DNA from: an uncultured Kordiimonas sp.
Lineage (GTDB): Bacteria > Pseudomonadota > Alphaproteobacteria > Sphingomonadales > Kordiimonadaceae
NCBI GenBank assembly: GCA_947503625.1
Contig: CANNEK010000001.1
Span: 248,001 to 312,000, forward strand
Reading direction: 5' to 3'
DNA: 64,000 nucleotides
Positions 42,403 to 53,669 of this stretch are shown piece after piece. The translations under genes and the position numbers were made by a program. The notes under the pieces were generated by a model that worked only from the letters and a program-made list of their open reading frames with translations, had not been told where the DNA came from and ran no database searches. Positions within the stretch are counted from its first letter, which is position 1. Each line of letters starts with the position of its first letter.

Positions 42403-42945
42403 TTAAAAGCTGCTGCCGGGCTGCTGCAAAAAAGTAATCTCTTCCGGCGTGCTCTGCCTACCTAGAATAGCGTTGCGGTGAGGATAACGCCCAAACCTGT
42501 CGATAATCGCCTTGTGGGCATGTTCGAACTTCAAGTTATCCTCCAGTCCCGGCTCACTAAAAAGCTGAACAGCCTGCATATGAATGGCCTTACTTTCGCT
42601 GTGCATGAACGGCATATAGAGAAAAGACTTCTTATCCACACTCCAGTTCTCATGCATATTCAACGCGACGGCCTCCTGAGACAGGGCAAGCGCGAGGCTG
42701 TCTGAAGCAAAGGCACACGCATCATCGCGGTAGATGTTCCGGGAAAACTGGTCCAGCACAATAATTTCGGCAAGCCGCCCATCAATCCGGTTACGCCAAT
42801 GAGACAATTCGCCCGCATGGGCTGCTCCGTGAACATCGCCAAACTTCCTTCTGATCAAACTGTCAAACGTTGCAGATTTTTTCCACCAGGCTTCCGGGCC
42901 TGCTTCAGTAAACCAAAAATACAGAATATCTTCAGGTGTCATCAT
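42403..42945 (-). CDS. DUF924 family protein
   Basis: ILYFWFTEAGPEAWWKKSATFDSLIRRKFGDVHGAAHAGEL, IIVLDQFSRNIYRDD. Confidence 0.93.
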   Translation of the reverse strand: MMTPEDILYFWFTEAGPEAWWKKSATFDSLIRRKFGDVHGAAHAGELSHWRNRIDGRLAEIIVLDQFSRNIYRDDACAFASDSLALALSQEAVALNMHENWSVDKKSFLYMPFMHSESKAIHMQAVQLFSEPGLEDNLKFEHAHKAIIDRFGRYPHRNAILGRQSTPEEITFLQQPGSSF

Positions 42946-42965
42946 AATCTCATCGTTCGATTTAT

Positions 42966-44117
42966 CTATTTGTGCCCCGGTGTTATCCGCACCAGAGCTT
43001 CGGCAAAACGCGCTGCCTTCGTCATTGTATTTACGTTCACCCTACCCGCTGTGTCAGCCATTGTATGTATTTGCGGCATTAATCCTTGCCGATCATAGGA
43101 TGCGAGTGTGATAGCCTGAATATCGTCACGAACAAACCACACGCTGTCGAAATCTCCCACTTCATGCGATCCGTCAGTGACTTCACGAAAGATCTCGTTC
43201 GAACCTGTCAGAACATCAGCTGAACTCGTCAGGTCATTGTTATAAACTACAGGCGTAAAACCGCCGCTTTTTGTAACAAACTTCAACTGGTCGCATCCGA
43301 CTGTATCAAGATTAATCAGATAGGTCTCTCTTGACTTGAGTTCTTCCCGGTGTGTCTGCCAATAATGTTGAGCGCCCAGCATGCCGACCTCTTCCGCTGA
43401 TGTTATCACCAGTCTGACCTCAGCGTCATCCGGCATATGTCGCCAAAGGTGACTGGCTGCCATAGTCGCTGCAGCCACGCCTGAAAGATTATCGTTCGCT
43501 CCCTGCGTATATCCAAAACGCCAAAAATCAATGGACGCCAAAACAGCCAGTCCTATCAACGCACCTATAAAAACAAGCCGGGTTGCCAGATCAATTTCAT
43601 AGCCAAACCCGGCAACCATCGGCACAAGCACACCCAGGGCAACAATTCCCGTTGCCAGATAGAGAGCCGTGCGAAAATTCTGTACCTGCCCCGGTCGGTA
43701 AGCGAAAGACGCGGGCGCACTATCCAGATGAGCCATCAGGATATACAGCCGCTTGCCATTGCCCTTGCTTGCAACAAGATTGGCGGTTGTGTTTTGCGCG
43801 CCCCACCAAATCAAGGGGCTTACCCGCCAGTCAAAAAACAGAAAATAACTCACAAACCCAAGCGCACCGAGTAACATCATCATCACGGGCATCATGTTGG
43901 CGCCCAGAACAGCGACAGACGCGACAATGATGACGGACCAGAAAAACCTGAGGTAACTTGGCGGGGCGTCGAAGCCTTCTTCTGTGATCTCAACCTCAAA
44001 TTCTGCGGTAAGGATCGTAATCAGCGCTTCACGAGCTTCCATTTCCTCTTCCGAACCAACGCCTCGGTGAGGCCATTCGCCTAATTTTTCGAATATATCT
44101 GTGGCAATCAGCGGCAT
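42966..44117 (-). CDS. M28 family peptidase with embedded TM helices
   Basis: LMAHLDSAP, GANDNLSG, TSAEEVGMLG, INLDTVG, HTMADT. Confidence 0.88.
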   Translation of the reverse strand: MPLIATDIFEKLGEWPHRGVGSEEEMEAREALITILTAEFEVEITEEGFDAPPSYLRFFWSVIIVASVAVLGANMMPVMMMLLGALGFVSYFLFFDWRVSPLIWWGAQNTTANLVASKGNGKRLYILMAHLDSAPASFAYRPGQVQNFRTALYLATGIVALGVLVPMVAGFGYEIDLATRLVFIGALIGLAVLASIDFWRFGYTQGANDNLSGVAAATMAASHLWRHMPDDAEVRLVITSAEEVGMLGAQHYWQTHREELKSRETYLINLDTVGCDQLKFVTKSGGFTPVVYNNDLTSSADVLTGSNEIFREVTDGSHEVGDFDSVWFVRDDIQAITLASYDRQGLMPQIHTMADTAGRVNVNTMTKAARFAEALVRITPGHK

Positions 44118-44223
44118 CCCTGATCCCTATGGTTCAAATTGGCTTTGTACGTCGCTTTTTCCTTACATTATGAAACGGGCTTCGGTAAACAGGCGCGATG
44201 AATTCAAATGAATAGGAAACCAG

Positions 44224-45552
44224 ATGAACAAACCCGTTCATATCGTTGGCGGCGGACTGGCCGGTTCTGAAGCGGCGTGGCAGATTGCCTTAAGAGGCGT
44301 ACCTGTAGTGCTGCATGAAATGCGCCCGGTGCGCAAGACAGACGCACATCATACCGATGGGCTTGCGGAACTCGTATGTTCCAATTCATTCCGTTCCGAT
44401 GACGCCGAGAATAATGCAGTAGGTCTTCTGCACGAAGAAATGCGCCGGATGAATTCCCTGATTATTAGAGCCGCGGACAAACACAAGGTGCCAGCCGGTT
44501 CGGCACTGGCCGTGGACAGGGACGCCTTTTCCGAAGAAGTCACCGGCGCACTTGAAGCACACGAGTTGATCACCATTGAACGCGAGGAAGTGAGTGGCTT
44601 GCCGCCGGAAGACTGGGACAGCGTTATTGTCGCGACGGGCCCCCTTACGTCACCCGCACTCTCGGAAGCGATACTGGAGCTGTGCGGTGAAGACAGCCTT
44701 GCTTTCTTCGACGCGATCGCACCAATCATCTACAAGGACAGTATTGATTTTGATATAGCCTGGTTCCAAAGCCGCTATGATAAGGGCGAAGGTGCAGATT
44801 ATATAAACCTGCCAATGGACCAGGCCCAGTACGAGGGTTTTATCGAGGCCCTGAATACAGGCGAAAAAGCCGATTTTAAACAATGGGAAAAAGACACGCC
44901 TTATTTTGAGGGCTGCATGCCGATTGAAGTGATGGCGGAGCGTGGCCCCGAAACACTGAGGTTTGGCCCCATGAAACCCGTAGGCTTGCAAAGTCCGCAC
45001 ATAGACGGGCAGTGTCACGCTGTTGTTCAGCTAAGGCAGGATAATAAACTCGGCACGCTCTACAATATGGTGGGCTTTCAGACCAAGCTGAAATACGGCG
45101 AACAAACCAGAATATTCAAAACCATACCCGGCCTTGAAAACGCAAAATTTGCTCGCCTGGGTGGACTGCACCGCAACACCTTCATCAACAGCCCGCTGGT
45201 TCTGGATGGATTGATGCGAATGAAAGCAGACCCTCGACTAAGGTTCGCCGGGCAGATTACCGGTGTTGAAGGTTATGTGGAAAGTGCGGCGATGGGATTG
45301 ATAACAGGTGTTTTTGCCGCAACTGAACGCCTTGGCGGAGCCCCGGTGGTTCCACCCGTCACCACCGCCTTTGGTGCACTGATCAACCATATTACCGGCG
45401 GCGCTGATGCAAAGACTTTCCAGCCCATGAATGTCAACTTTGGGCTGTTCCCGCCAATGGAAGGGCGATTAAAGCGCAGGGACCGCAAACCGGCAAAAGC
45501 CAAGCGCGCACTCGACGATTTACAGGGCTGGATGGAGAGCCTTGACGCATAG
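44224..45552 (+). CDS. trmFO: tRNA (uracil-5-)-methyltransferase, FADH2-dependent
   Basis: [60 protein letters not shown]. Confidence 0.97.
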   Translation: MNKPVHIVGGGLAGSEAAWQIALRGVPVVLHEMRPVRKTDAHHTDGLAELVCSNSFRSDDAENNAVGLLHEEMRRMNSLIIRAADKHKVPAGSALAVDRDAFSEEVTGALEAHELITIEREEVSGLPPEDWDSVIVATGPLTSPALSEAILELCGEDSLAFFDAIAPIIYKDSIDFDIAWFQSRYDKGEGADYINLPMDQAQYEGFIEALNTGEKADFKQWEKDTPYFEGCMPIEVMAERGPETLRFGPMKPVGLQSPHIDGQCHAVVQLRQDNKLGTLYNMVGFQTKLKYGEQTRIFKTIPGLENAKFARLGGLHRNTFINSPLVLDGLMRMKADPRLRFAGQITGVEGYVESAAMGLITGVFAATERLGGAPVVPPVTTAFGALINHITGGADAKTFQPMNVNFGLFPPMEGRLKRRDRKPAKAKRALDDLQGWMESLDA

Positions 45553-45603
45553 ACAGGTCTCATTCACTGTGCGCAAACTTGTTCAGGCACAGAGGATAAT
45601 CGA

Positions 45604-46998
45604 ATGACCGCCAAAATCCGCTTGGCAACTGCGTTAATAGTTGCAGCAACCAGTTTTTCAACCGCGGCGCAAGATGCACCGGAACTATCAGACCAAACGG
45701 TAGAAACAGCGCGGACGCTACGGGACGCTGCTTTGAACGATGGCGGCGCCTATACTATTCTGGAATCGTTGACAACCGAGGTCGGGCCAAGGTTGGCGGG
45801 AAGTATCAAGGAACAGGAAGCGATTGACTGGGCAGTTGCCAAATTCAATGCGCTCGGGTTCGACAAGGTATACACCGAACCCGTAACGGTGCCAAAATGG
45901 GAACGTATATCGGAAGAAGCCCGCGTCGTTGCGCCTTTCTCGCAGCCATTGTTAATAACCGCGCTCGGCAAGTCTGCTTCAACACCCGCGGGCGGCGTCA
46001 CAGCCGAGATCATGCATTTCGCAACATTCGAAGATCTTCAGGCAGCCAGCACAAGTGATGTTGAAGGCAGGATTGTATTCATTTCCAATCGCATGGAGCG
46101 TCACAGAACTGGTGCCGGATATGGCCCTGCGGTGCAGGCGCGCGGGCGTGGTGCCAGCGAAGCCGCTCGTAAGGGTGCAGTTGCAATTGTTATACGCTCG
46201 ATCGGCACTGACAGCCACCGCCTGCCCCACACCGGCGGCGTCAACTATGAAGACGGCGCACCCCGCATTGCTGCGGCGGCGCTTTCCAACCCCGATGCAG
46301 ACCAGCTGGAACGTATCCTGAAACGTGGTGCACCTGTTTCGATGCATCTGAACATCCAGACAAAAGACCATGGCACGGTGGAAATGGCCAACGTGATTGG
46401 CGAGATAACCGGCAGAGAAGCCCCCGAGGAATATATTGTCCTTGGCAGCCATCTTGATAGCTGGGATCTGGGCACAGGGGCCGTAGATGACGGTGCAGGT
46501 GTTGCCATTACAATAGCTGCGGCAGACCTCATTAAACGATCACTTCCCAATCGCCCCAGACGAACAATCAGAGTTGTTTTGTTCGCCGCGGAAGAGATAG
46601 GCCTTGTGGGTGCGCGACAGTATGCAGAAGCGCATAGAAATGACGTTTCTTCTCTGATTGTTGGCGCAGAGTCAGACTTTGGCGCCGGACCGGTATGGGG
46701 GCTTGCAGCATCCGTGCGGCCAGAAGCGTTGTTGGTTGTGGACAAAATGGCCCAGTTGATGGGAACGCTTGGCGTTACCCGCGCAGACAGAGGGGCATCG
46801 GGCGGGCCCGATGTTGGACAGTTGGCTCGCATTGGCATGCCGGTGATGGACTTGCTACAGGACGGTACTGACTATTTCGACCTGCACCACACTGCAGACG
46901 ATACCCTGGACAAGGTTGATCCGGAAAACCTGAAGCAAAATATGGCTGCCTGGGCCGTTTTCGCCTACATCGCGGCGGAATGGCCTGGCCGGTTTTAA
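45604..46998 (+). CDS. Secreted M28 family peptidase with PA domain
   Basis: GSHLDSWDLGTGAVDDGAGVA, AAEEIGLVGA, ESDFG, HHTADDTLDKV. Confidence 0.93.
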   Translation: MTAKIRLATALIVAATSFSTAAQDAPELSDQTVETARTLRDAALNDGGAYTILESLTTEVGPRLAGSIKEQEAIDWAVAKFNALGFDKVYTEPVTVPKWERISEEARVVAPFSQPLLITALGKSASTPAGGVTAEIMHFATFEDLQAASTSDVEGRIVFISNRMERHRTGAGYGPAVQARGRGASEAARKGAVAIVIRSIGTDSHRLPHTGGVNYEDGAPRIAAAALSNPDADQLERILKRGAPVSMHLNIQTKDHGTVEMANVIGEITGREAPEEYIVLGSHLDSWDLGTGAVDDGAGVAITIAAADLIKRSLPNRPRRTIRVVLFAAEEIGLVGARQYAEAHRNDVSSLIVGAESDFGAGPVWGLAASVRPEALLVVDKMAQLMGTLGVTRADRGASGGPDVGQLARIGMPVMDLLQDGTDYFDLHHTADDTLDKVDPENLKQNMAAWAVFAYIAAEWPGRF

Positions 46999-47023
46999 CC
47001 AGGCACTTTCAATGCTGCCAAAT

Positions 47024-47051
47024 AAAAAAGGAGCCTCTTGGGCTCCTTTAA
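47024..47051. terminator. Bidirectional terminator between convergent genes
   Basis: AAAAAAGGAGCC-tcttg-GGCTCCTTT. Confidence 0.85.
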
Positions 47052-47072
47052 TTCTTCCGTAGCTATGGTTTG

Positions 47073-47564
47073 CTAGTCGCGGCCAGCATTCGCTTCTGCA
47101 AGCTCAGCAGAAGCCTTTTCTGCTTTATAGCCGTCCAATGCCGTCCTGACAGTCTCCAGTGCGCGGCACCCTGTCGAACAAAGCCTTGCCAATTTGTCCC
47201 GGTTGGCTTCCGCGCGGTCTACCATGTCTCTTTTCAGGAATGCCACCGCCTGGGCCTCCAGCGCGGACTGAGCATTGGGGTCAATCGCCAAAGCCTGACG
47301 ATAATACTTAAGTCCCCGACCAACACGCCCCTGCACTTCATGGGTTTTACCAAGCCCGATCAAGGCATTGAGATTGGCCGGGTCTGCAACCAGTGCCCGC
47401 TCGTACAATACCAGGGCTTCCTCAGATTTTTCCGCTTTCAGGGCCATGGAAGCCTCACTGACGAGCATACGCGATGCGTCCTTGTACCTGTCATTTGCCG
47501 CCACTGTTCCTGTTGCGATCAAAGCTCCCGCCAAAGCCGCAGCTGTAAAAAACCTGATTCTCAT
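47073..47564 (-). CDS. TPR-repeat protein
   Basis: Signal peptide; VLYERALVADPANLNALIGLGKTHEVQGRVGRGLKYYRQALAIDPN. Confidence 0.85.
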   Translation of the reverse strand: MRIRFFTAAALAGALIATGTVAANDRYKDASRMLVSEASMALKAEKSEEALVLYERALVADPANLNALIGLGKTHEVQGRVGRGLKYYRQALAIDPNAQSALEAQAVAFLKRDMVDRAEANRDKLARLCSTGCRALETVRTALDGYKAEKASAELAEANAGRD

Positions 47565-47620
47565 TCAAACACCTCATAACTTTATCGACATCAATTTTCA
47601 CAGATTATAGCTGCAAAATC

Positions 47621-48088
47621 CTAATTGTCTGTATCTTTCCCGGTCAACTTTTTTCCACCCAGCCCGATTTTGGCGCGCAAATCCGGCCCTGCGTGGGAAT
47701 ATCCGATCATCAGTAAACAGCCGATCAACAGAACGCTATACTCCATGCCGTTGCGACCAAGACCAACAACAAACCAGCCTTCACCCGCATGCACCATCAG
47801 TATTCCCATCGAATAGATAAAGGCGTAACAGACGCACAGATACGGTATGAGGCGTGACCCCACGATCATCAGGATGGTACCTACTATTTCCAAAAGTGTG
47901 ATCGCCCAGGCAATGAGGATCCCCACCGGAAACCCCTGTGCGTCCAGAAAACCGCCAAACGGTTCAACAGCACCAGCGAGCATGCGTGCCCATCCATGCG
48001 CCGCCAAAAGAAGCGCAACGAGCGTGCGAAATGCTATCATGCTTCTTGGAATACCTGTTGCTGCTGCCATGTTTTTTTCTTGCGCCAT
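47621..48088 (-). CDS. DoxX family membrane protein
   Basis: AAHGWARMLAGAVEPFGGFLDAQGFPVG; four TM segments. Confidence 0.85.
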   Translation of the reverse strand: MAQEKNMAAATGIPRSMIAFRTLVALLLAAHGWARMLAGAVEPFGGFLDAQGFPVGILIAWAITLLEIVGTILMIVGSRLIPYLCVCYAFIYSMGILMVHAGEGWFVVGLGRNGMEYSVLLIGCLLMIGYSHAGPDLRAKIGLGGKKLTGKDTDN

Positions 48089-48127
48089 GCCTGCACTTTC
48101 AATTGTCGTTGCCCACCAACAACTTCA

Positions 48128-49453
48128 TCAAAACGAGGTTTTTTCGAGGATCGCAATAAAAAAGCCGTCAGTCTGGTGCATATGTGGGACGAGTTGCAGG
48201 AAATGCCGGTTTTTTGACAGTGTTTCGGGCGGAGACCCGGGCAAAACATCCAGCCAGACTGTTTTATAGTCCAGGGGTCTCCAGCCGTCAGGCTGTGCGT
48301 TCAGGAACCGTTCAACGACAACTTCATTTTCCTCTGGCAGCACCGAACAGGTCATATAGACAAGCCTGCCTCCAACCTTTACCAGGTTTGCACCCTCGGT
48401 CAGCAGGGAGTTTTGGGTGTCCGAAAAACCGGTTATCACCTCCGCGGACAATCTCCAGCGCTGATCCGGGTTGCGGCGCCAGGTCCCTGTACCGGTACAG
48501 GGCGTGTCAACAACAACCCTGTCAGCTTTGCCTGTCAAACCTGCCAGTACCTTTGCTCGCTGGTCTGCTGAAGAAGGCAGAACAGAACTTTGAACATTTC
48601 GACACCCTGCTCTTTGCGCTCTGGATTTCAAGGCATTCAGACGCTTGCCTGATATGTCGAACGAGTACACCTGCCCCTTGTTGTCCATCAGCGCTGATAT
48701 CAGCAAACTCTTGCCACCGGCGCCGGCACACAAATCAATCACACTCATGCCAGAAGCAGCCGCGGTCAAATAACAAGCGAGCTGTGCGGCTTCGTCCTGC
48801 ACCTCGATGGCGCCTCGGCGATACAACTCATCCCCACTGATATTGACCTTATTTCGGGATCTGTATCCAATTGGAGAATACCCCGTTTTTTCAATATCTT
48901 CATCAATATTCTTTAAGTGATTTATGATATTTTTTTCAGGCCTGTTCAGATTGCTTCTGATGTCAAGAGGTGCCGCCGTGTTGAGCGCACTCATGGCATC
49001 ATCGAACCTGTCTGAAAAACGGGCTCGCAACCCTTCTTCGACGCAGTCCGGCACTTCGTGTGTTGCAGAAAATAGCGCACCCTGCTCGTCGGCTGGCAAT
49101 CGGGCGATCATTGCCTTTTCACCAACGGCCAGCGTGTCAGGGCTGTGCGGTGCGGGATCGCCAAACAACTCCAGAGATTCCGGGTCTGTGCGCGCTAGGT
49201 GACTGAGCAACAAACCACGGCCAGATAGCTCTAGTCCGGCAACAGACAGGCGCCATGAATGTAAACCGCGACAGCGGATGACATCATAGGTTAGTCCGGT
49301 AATGGCCCGGCGGTCCTTGGATCCGATGAAACGTCGATTGCGGCAATAGTTTGCAACAACAACATCGGCCGGTGCGCCAAGCGTGCGTATGCCTTCCTCG
49401 ACCTCGTCAAGAATTTCAATAGCTGCCTGTAGTCGGGCTGCCGGGCGCATCAA
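48128..49453 (-). CDS. RsmB/NOP family RNA (cytosine-5) methyltransferase
   Basis: DLCAGAGGKSLLISALM, VDTPCTGTGTWRRNPDQRW, MTCSVLPEENE. Confidence 0.93.
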   Translation of the reverse strand: MMRPAARLQAAIEILDEVEEGIRTLGAPADVVVANYCRNRRFIGSKDRRAITGLTYDVIRCRGLHSWRLSVAGLELSGRGLLLSHLARTDPESLELFGDPAPHSPDTLAVGEKAMIARLPADEQGALFSATHEVPDCVEEGLRARFSDRFDDAMSALNTAAPLDIRSNLNRPEKNIINHLKNIDEDIEKTGYSPIGYRSRNKVNISGDELYRRGAIEVQDEAAQLACYLTAAASGMSVIDLCAGAGGKSLLISALMDNKGQVYSFDISGKRLNALKSRAQRAGCRNVQSSVLPSSADQRAKVLAGLTGKADRVVVDTPCTGTGTWRRNPDQRWRLSAEVITGFSDTQNSLLTEGANLVKVGGRLVYMTCSVLPEENEVVVERFLNAQPDGWRPLDYKTVWLDVLPGSPPETLSKNRHFLQLVPHMHQTDGFFIAILEKTSF

Positions 49454-49470
49454 CAGCTCCTTAGGCTGAT

Positions 49471-50955
<1,485 letters not shown>

Positions 50956-51137
50956 TTAGGGACTGTCGCCTTTGGATGAACGCCAGCCCGGCCTCTCAGT
51001 CTTATGTGGGAGAGGCAATATCCACGTGGATCCAGGGTTTGGATGTTCGCCGTTCAATACCGCGAAGTGCTGACAAAAACAACGGGATTCTTTGGCCATA
51101 TATAAAACAATTTCTAAACCGCCCGAAGAGTATGTGT

Positions 51138-51842
51138 TTACCCCTCTTTGAGACCTTTAAATCCCTGGGCCAGCACAAACCATTCTTTCGAGTCAGCCCG
51201 ACTGGCCGGCGGTTTGGCATGTTTCACCGATTTGAAGTGTTTTTGCATGCGGGTCATCAGCGTATTGTCACTGCCGCCCTGAAGTACCTTCGCGACAAAG
51301 GTTCCGCCCTCACCCAGTACTTTAATGGCGAAATCAAGGGCTGCTTCACACAGGGCCATCGTGCGTATCTGGTCTGTTTGCCGGTGACCGGTAGCCGAGT
51401 TTGCCATGTCAGACAAAACAACGTCCACCGGACCATCAAGTCCGGCCATGAGCCTTTCTTCTGTGTCTTTATCGAGGAAATCCATGACCAGGATATCAGC
51501 GCCTGATACAGGCTCCACTTCCTGAATATCGATACCTATAATCTGCGCGGTGGACGGCAGTTTTTCTGTAACCACCTGCAACCATCCGCCTGGCGCACAT
51601 CCTAAATCAACAACACGCTTCGAGCCCTTAAGAAACTGGTAACGATCATCAAGTTCTGCGAGTTTGAAAGCGGCCCGCGAGCGGTAACCCAAGCGGTTGG
51701 CTTCAGCAACATAGGGGTCGTTCAACTGCCGTTGTAACCATCGAGTTGAAGAAGGTTTGCGGCCACGCGCGGTTTTCACCCGTACTTTCGCGCCCCTTGC
51801 CCTGCTTCTCGTTTGCGATTGTCTATTCCAACCTTTTGACAT
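51138..51842 (-). CDS. rlmE: 23S rRNA (uridine-2'-O-)-methyltransferase RlmE
   Basis: RSRAAFKLAELDDRYQFLK, DLGCAPGGWLQV, SDMANSATGHRQTD; start overlaps the gppA stop (TAATG). Confidence 0.95.
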   Translation of the reverse strand: MSKGWNRQSQTRSRARGAKVRVKTARGRKPSSTRWLQRQLNDPYVAEANRLGYRSRAAFKLAELDDRYQFLKGSKRVVDLGCAPGGWLQVVTEKLPSTAQIIGIDIQEVEPVSGADILVMDFLDKDTEERLMAGLDGPVDVVLSDMANSATGHRQTDQIRTMALCEAALDFAIKVLGEGGTFVAKVLQGGSDNTLMTRMQKHFKSVKHAKPPASRADSKEWFVLAQGFKGLKEG

Positions 51843-53206
51843 TAGCTCGCCTTTTTATGTTTCTTGGCAGAATACTGCCTGTTTTTTTGTGGCTTGTCGT
51901 TTCGCGCGCGCTGCCTGGCGTGACGTGGCGGCTCGTCCATTTCCATTAGTCCGCGTAAAATACCTTCCCTGATACCGCGGTCGGCAACCCGTAAACTTGG
52001 AACTGGCCACATATCGAGAATCGCTTCAAGGATTGCACAGCCTGCGACCACAAGATCAGCACGTTCTTCACCGATACAAGGCTCTGCTGCGCGCTCTTCC
52101 GGCGTCATTTCGGCAACCTTTCGCGACAATACACCAATATCCCGGGACTTCATCCAGGCACCATCGACCCTGTCACGGATATAACGAGGCAACCCCAGAT
52201 GAAGGCTGGCAAGCGTCGTGACTGTACCGGATGTCCCCAGAAACTGGGTATGCCTGCCTTTCAAGACTGTACTCAATTGGTGCGCATCTTCAAATGCCTG
52301 AAGGTGTTCGGCCATCGTCGCGATCATTTTCTGATACTTTTTAGGCTTGGGTGTTTTACCGGGTTTTGAAAATTTCTCGGTTAGATTAACTACACCCCAG
52401 GGGACGGACATCCAGCCACATATTTCATTGGCCTTGCCGGGTCGGACTTTCACCCATATCAATTCGGTACTGCCACCGCCAATATCAAAAACCAGCACAT
52501 TCTTCTTATCTGGTGCAATCAGGGACTGACACCCCAGAACAGCAAGACGCGCTTCTTCTCCAGCAGATATGACATCAAGGTTGATACCGGTTTCACGTTT
52601 TACCCTGCTTACAAATTCATCGGAGTTTTCAGCAACGCGACACGCTTCCGTTGCCACATGGCGCATACAGGTAACGCTGCGACGTGCCAGTTTTTCAGCA
52701 CAAACCTTGAGCGCTTCTATGGTCCGATCCATCGCCTCTTCAGAGAGACGGTTGTCTTTACCGACGCCCTCGCCCAGTCGTACAATACGGGAAAAAGCGT
52801 CAATGACGCGAAAGCCGTTCTTTGTTTGTTTGGCTATCAAGAGTCGACAGTTATTCGTGCCGAGGTCAATAGCACTGTAAACAGCACTTTTTCGAGCAGA
52901 GTTTCCCTGATTCCTGCGACCATTGAGGACTTTTTTCGACTGATTGCTTTCAGCGGTTTCGCCTGCTGCAGGCTTCAGATGTTTTTCAGCTGTTAAAGAT
53001 TCTTCAGAAGGTCGGCGTTTTTTTCCGACACGCTTCTTCGAACGTTTCGAGGGTTTGTTGGCGAGATCGGCCTGCTGCTTTCCCGAGGACTGCTTACGCT
53101 TGTCACCTTTAGCATTCCTGCCTTCGGTGCCCGGTACTTTGTCCTTTTTCTTGGACTGTCGGGGCCGAACACCTGCGCCATCGTCAGCACGGATGTCCAG
53201 GGACAT
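51842..53206 (-). CDS. Ppx/GppA family exopolyphosphatase with basic N-terminal extension
   Basis: SAIDLGTNNCRLLIAK, FDIGGGSTELIW; about 105-residue Lys/Arg-rich N-terminus. Confidence 0.92.
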   Translation of the reverse strand: MSLDIRADDGAGVRPRQSKKKDKVPGTEGRNAKGDKRKQSSGKQQADLANKPSKRSKKRVGKKRRPSEESLTAEKHLKPAAGETAESNQSKKVLNGRRNQGNSARKSAVYSAIDLGTNNCRLLIAKQTKNGFRVIDAFSRIVRLGEGVGKDNRLSEEAMDRTIEALKVCAEKLARRSVTCMRHVATEACRVAENSDEFVSRVKRETGINLDVISAGEEARLAVLGCQSLIAPDKKNVLVFDIGGGSTELIWVKVRPGKANEICGWMSVPWGVVNLTEKFSKPGKTPKPKKYQKMIATMAEHLQAFEDAHQLSTVLKGRHTQFLGTSGTVTTLASLHLGLPRYIRDRVDGAWMKSRDIGVLSRKVAEMTPEERAAEPCIGEERADLVVAGCAILEAILDMWPVPSLRVADRGIREGILRGLMEMDEPPRHARQRARNDKPQKNRQYSAKKHKKAS

Positions 53207-53341
53207 TGTTTTTCTCTTTTTTCATCGCCGGGCTCATGCACGGCTCACTTAACTCTCCATTAGCATCAAACGTGAAGATTGCCAATGTCCGGCATGCCTA
53301 TCTCATTCGTTTTGGAGTTTTTGAAGGGCCTGAAGTCAAAT

Positions 53342-53356
53342 GTTCTATTTTTGTTC
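53342..53356. promoter_or_regulatory. LexA (SOS) box 1, GTTC-N7-GTTC
   Basis: GTTCTATTTTTGTTC. Confidence 0.85.
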
Positions 53357-53384
53357 TTGACTTCAGGTGTCGAGAAAATATAGA
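53357..53384 (+). promoter_or_regulatory. Sigma70-like promoter TTGACT-N16-TATAGA between two LexA boxes
   Basis: -35 at 53357-53362, -10 at 53379-53384. Confidence 0.7.
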
Positions 53385-53397
53385 ACATTACAGGAAC
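53383..53397. promoter_or_regulatory. LexA (SOS) box 2, GAAC-N7-GAAC (inverted orientation)
   Basis: GAACATTACAGGAAC. Confidence 0.85.
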
Positions 53398-53411
53398 ATT
53401 GGAGAGACTAC

Positions 53412-53600
53412 ATGACTGTTAGCCACCTTTTAATACTCGGAGTATTTGTTTTCATCGGCAGTTTAGGTCTGTCAGCTGTACAGGCTTCGACGTCCAGGAT
53501 GGTGCCACACATTAAAGCAAGCTTAAGGTTGCAAAAGTCATCTCTCTACGGGCAGCGCCTGGACGGAAAAGTCGTACGACGAAAATTAGCCTGGAAATAG
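53412..53600 (+). CDS. Candidate SOS-regulated small basic membrane/secreted protein, 62 aa
   Basis: MTVSHLLILGVFVFIGSLGLSAVQASTSRMVPHIKASLRLQKSSLYGQRLDGKVVRRKLAWK; SD GGAGAG 5 nt before ATG; twin LexA-box promoter. Confidence 0.75.
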   Translation: MTVSHLLILGVFVFIGSLGLSAVQASTSRMVPHIKASLRLQKSSLYGQRLDGKVVRRKLAWK

Positions 53601-53669
53601 ACACAAAAGCCTGTTTGCCGCACTGGTTGTGATAACCTGTCGAGAGTTTGATGCCACGATGGCGCTCAG

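Noticed and set aside
50991-51016. GCCTCTC-N12-GAGAGGC hairpin upstream of guaB, considered as a regulatory leader
   Set aside because: Isolated 7-bp stem with no T-tract or known guanine/ppGpp riboswitch features; insufficient support.
53206-53415. 69-aa ORF overlapping the SOS promoter
   Set aside because: Runs through the LexA boxes and promoter, no SD; the downstream ORF at 53412 has a proper SD.
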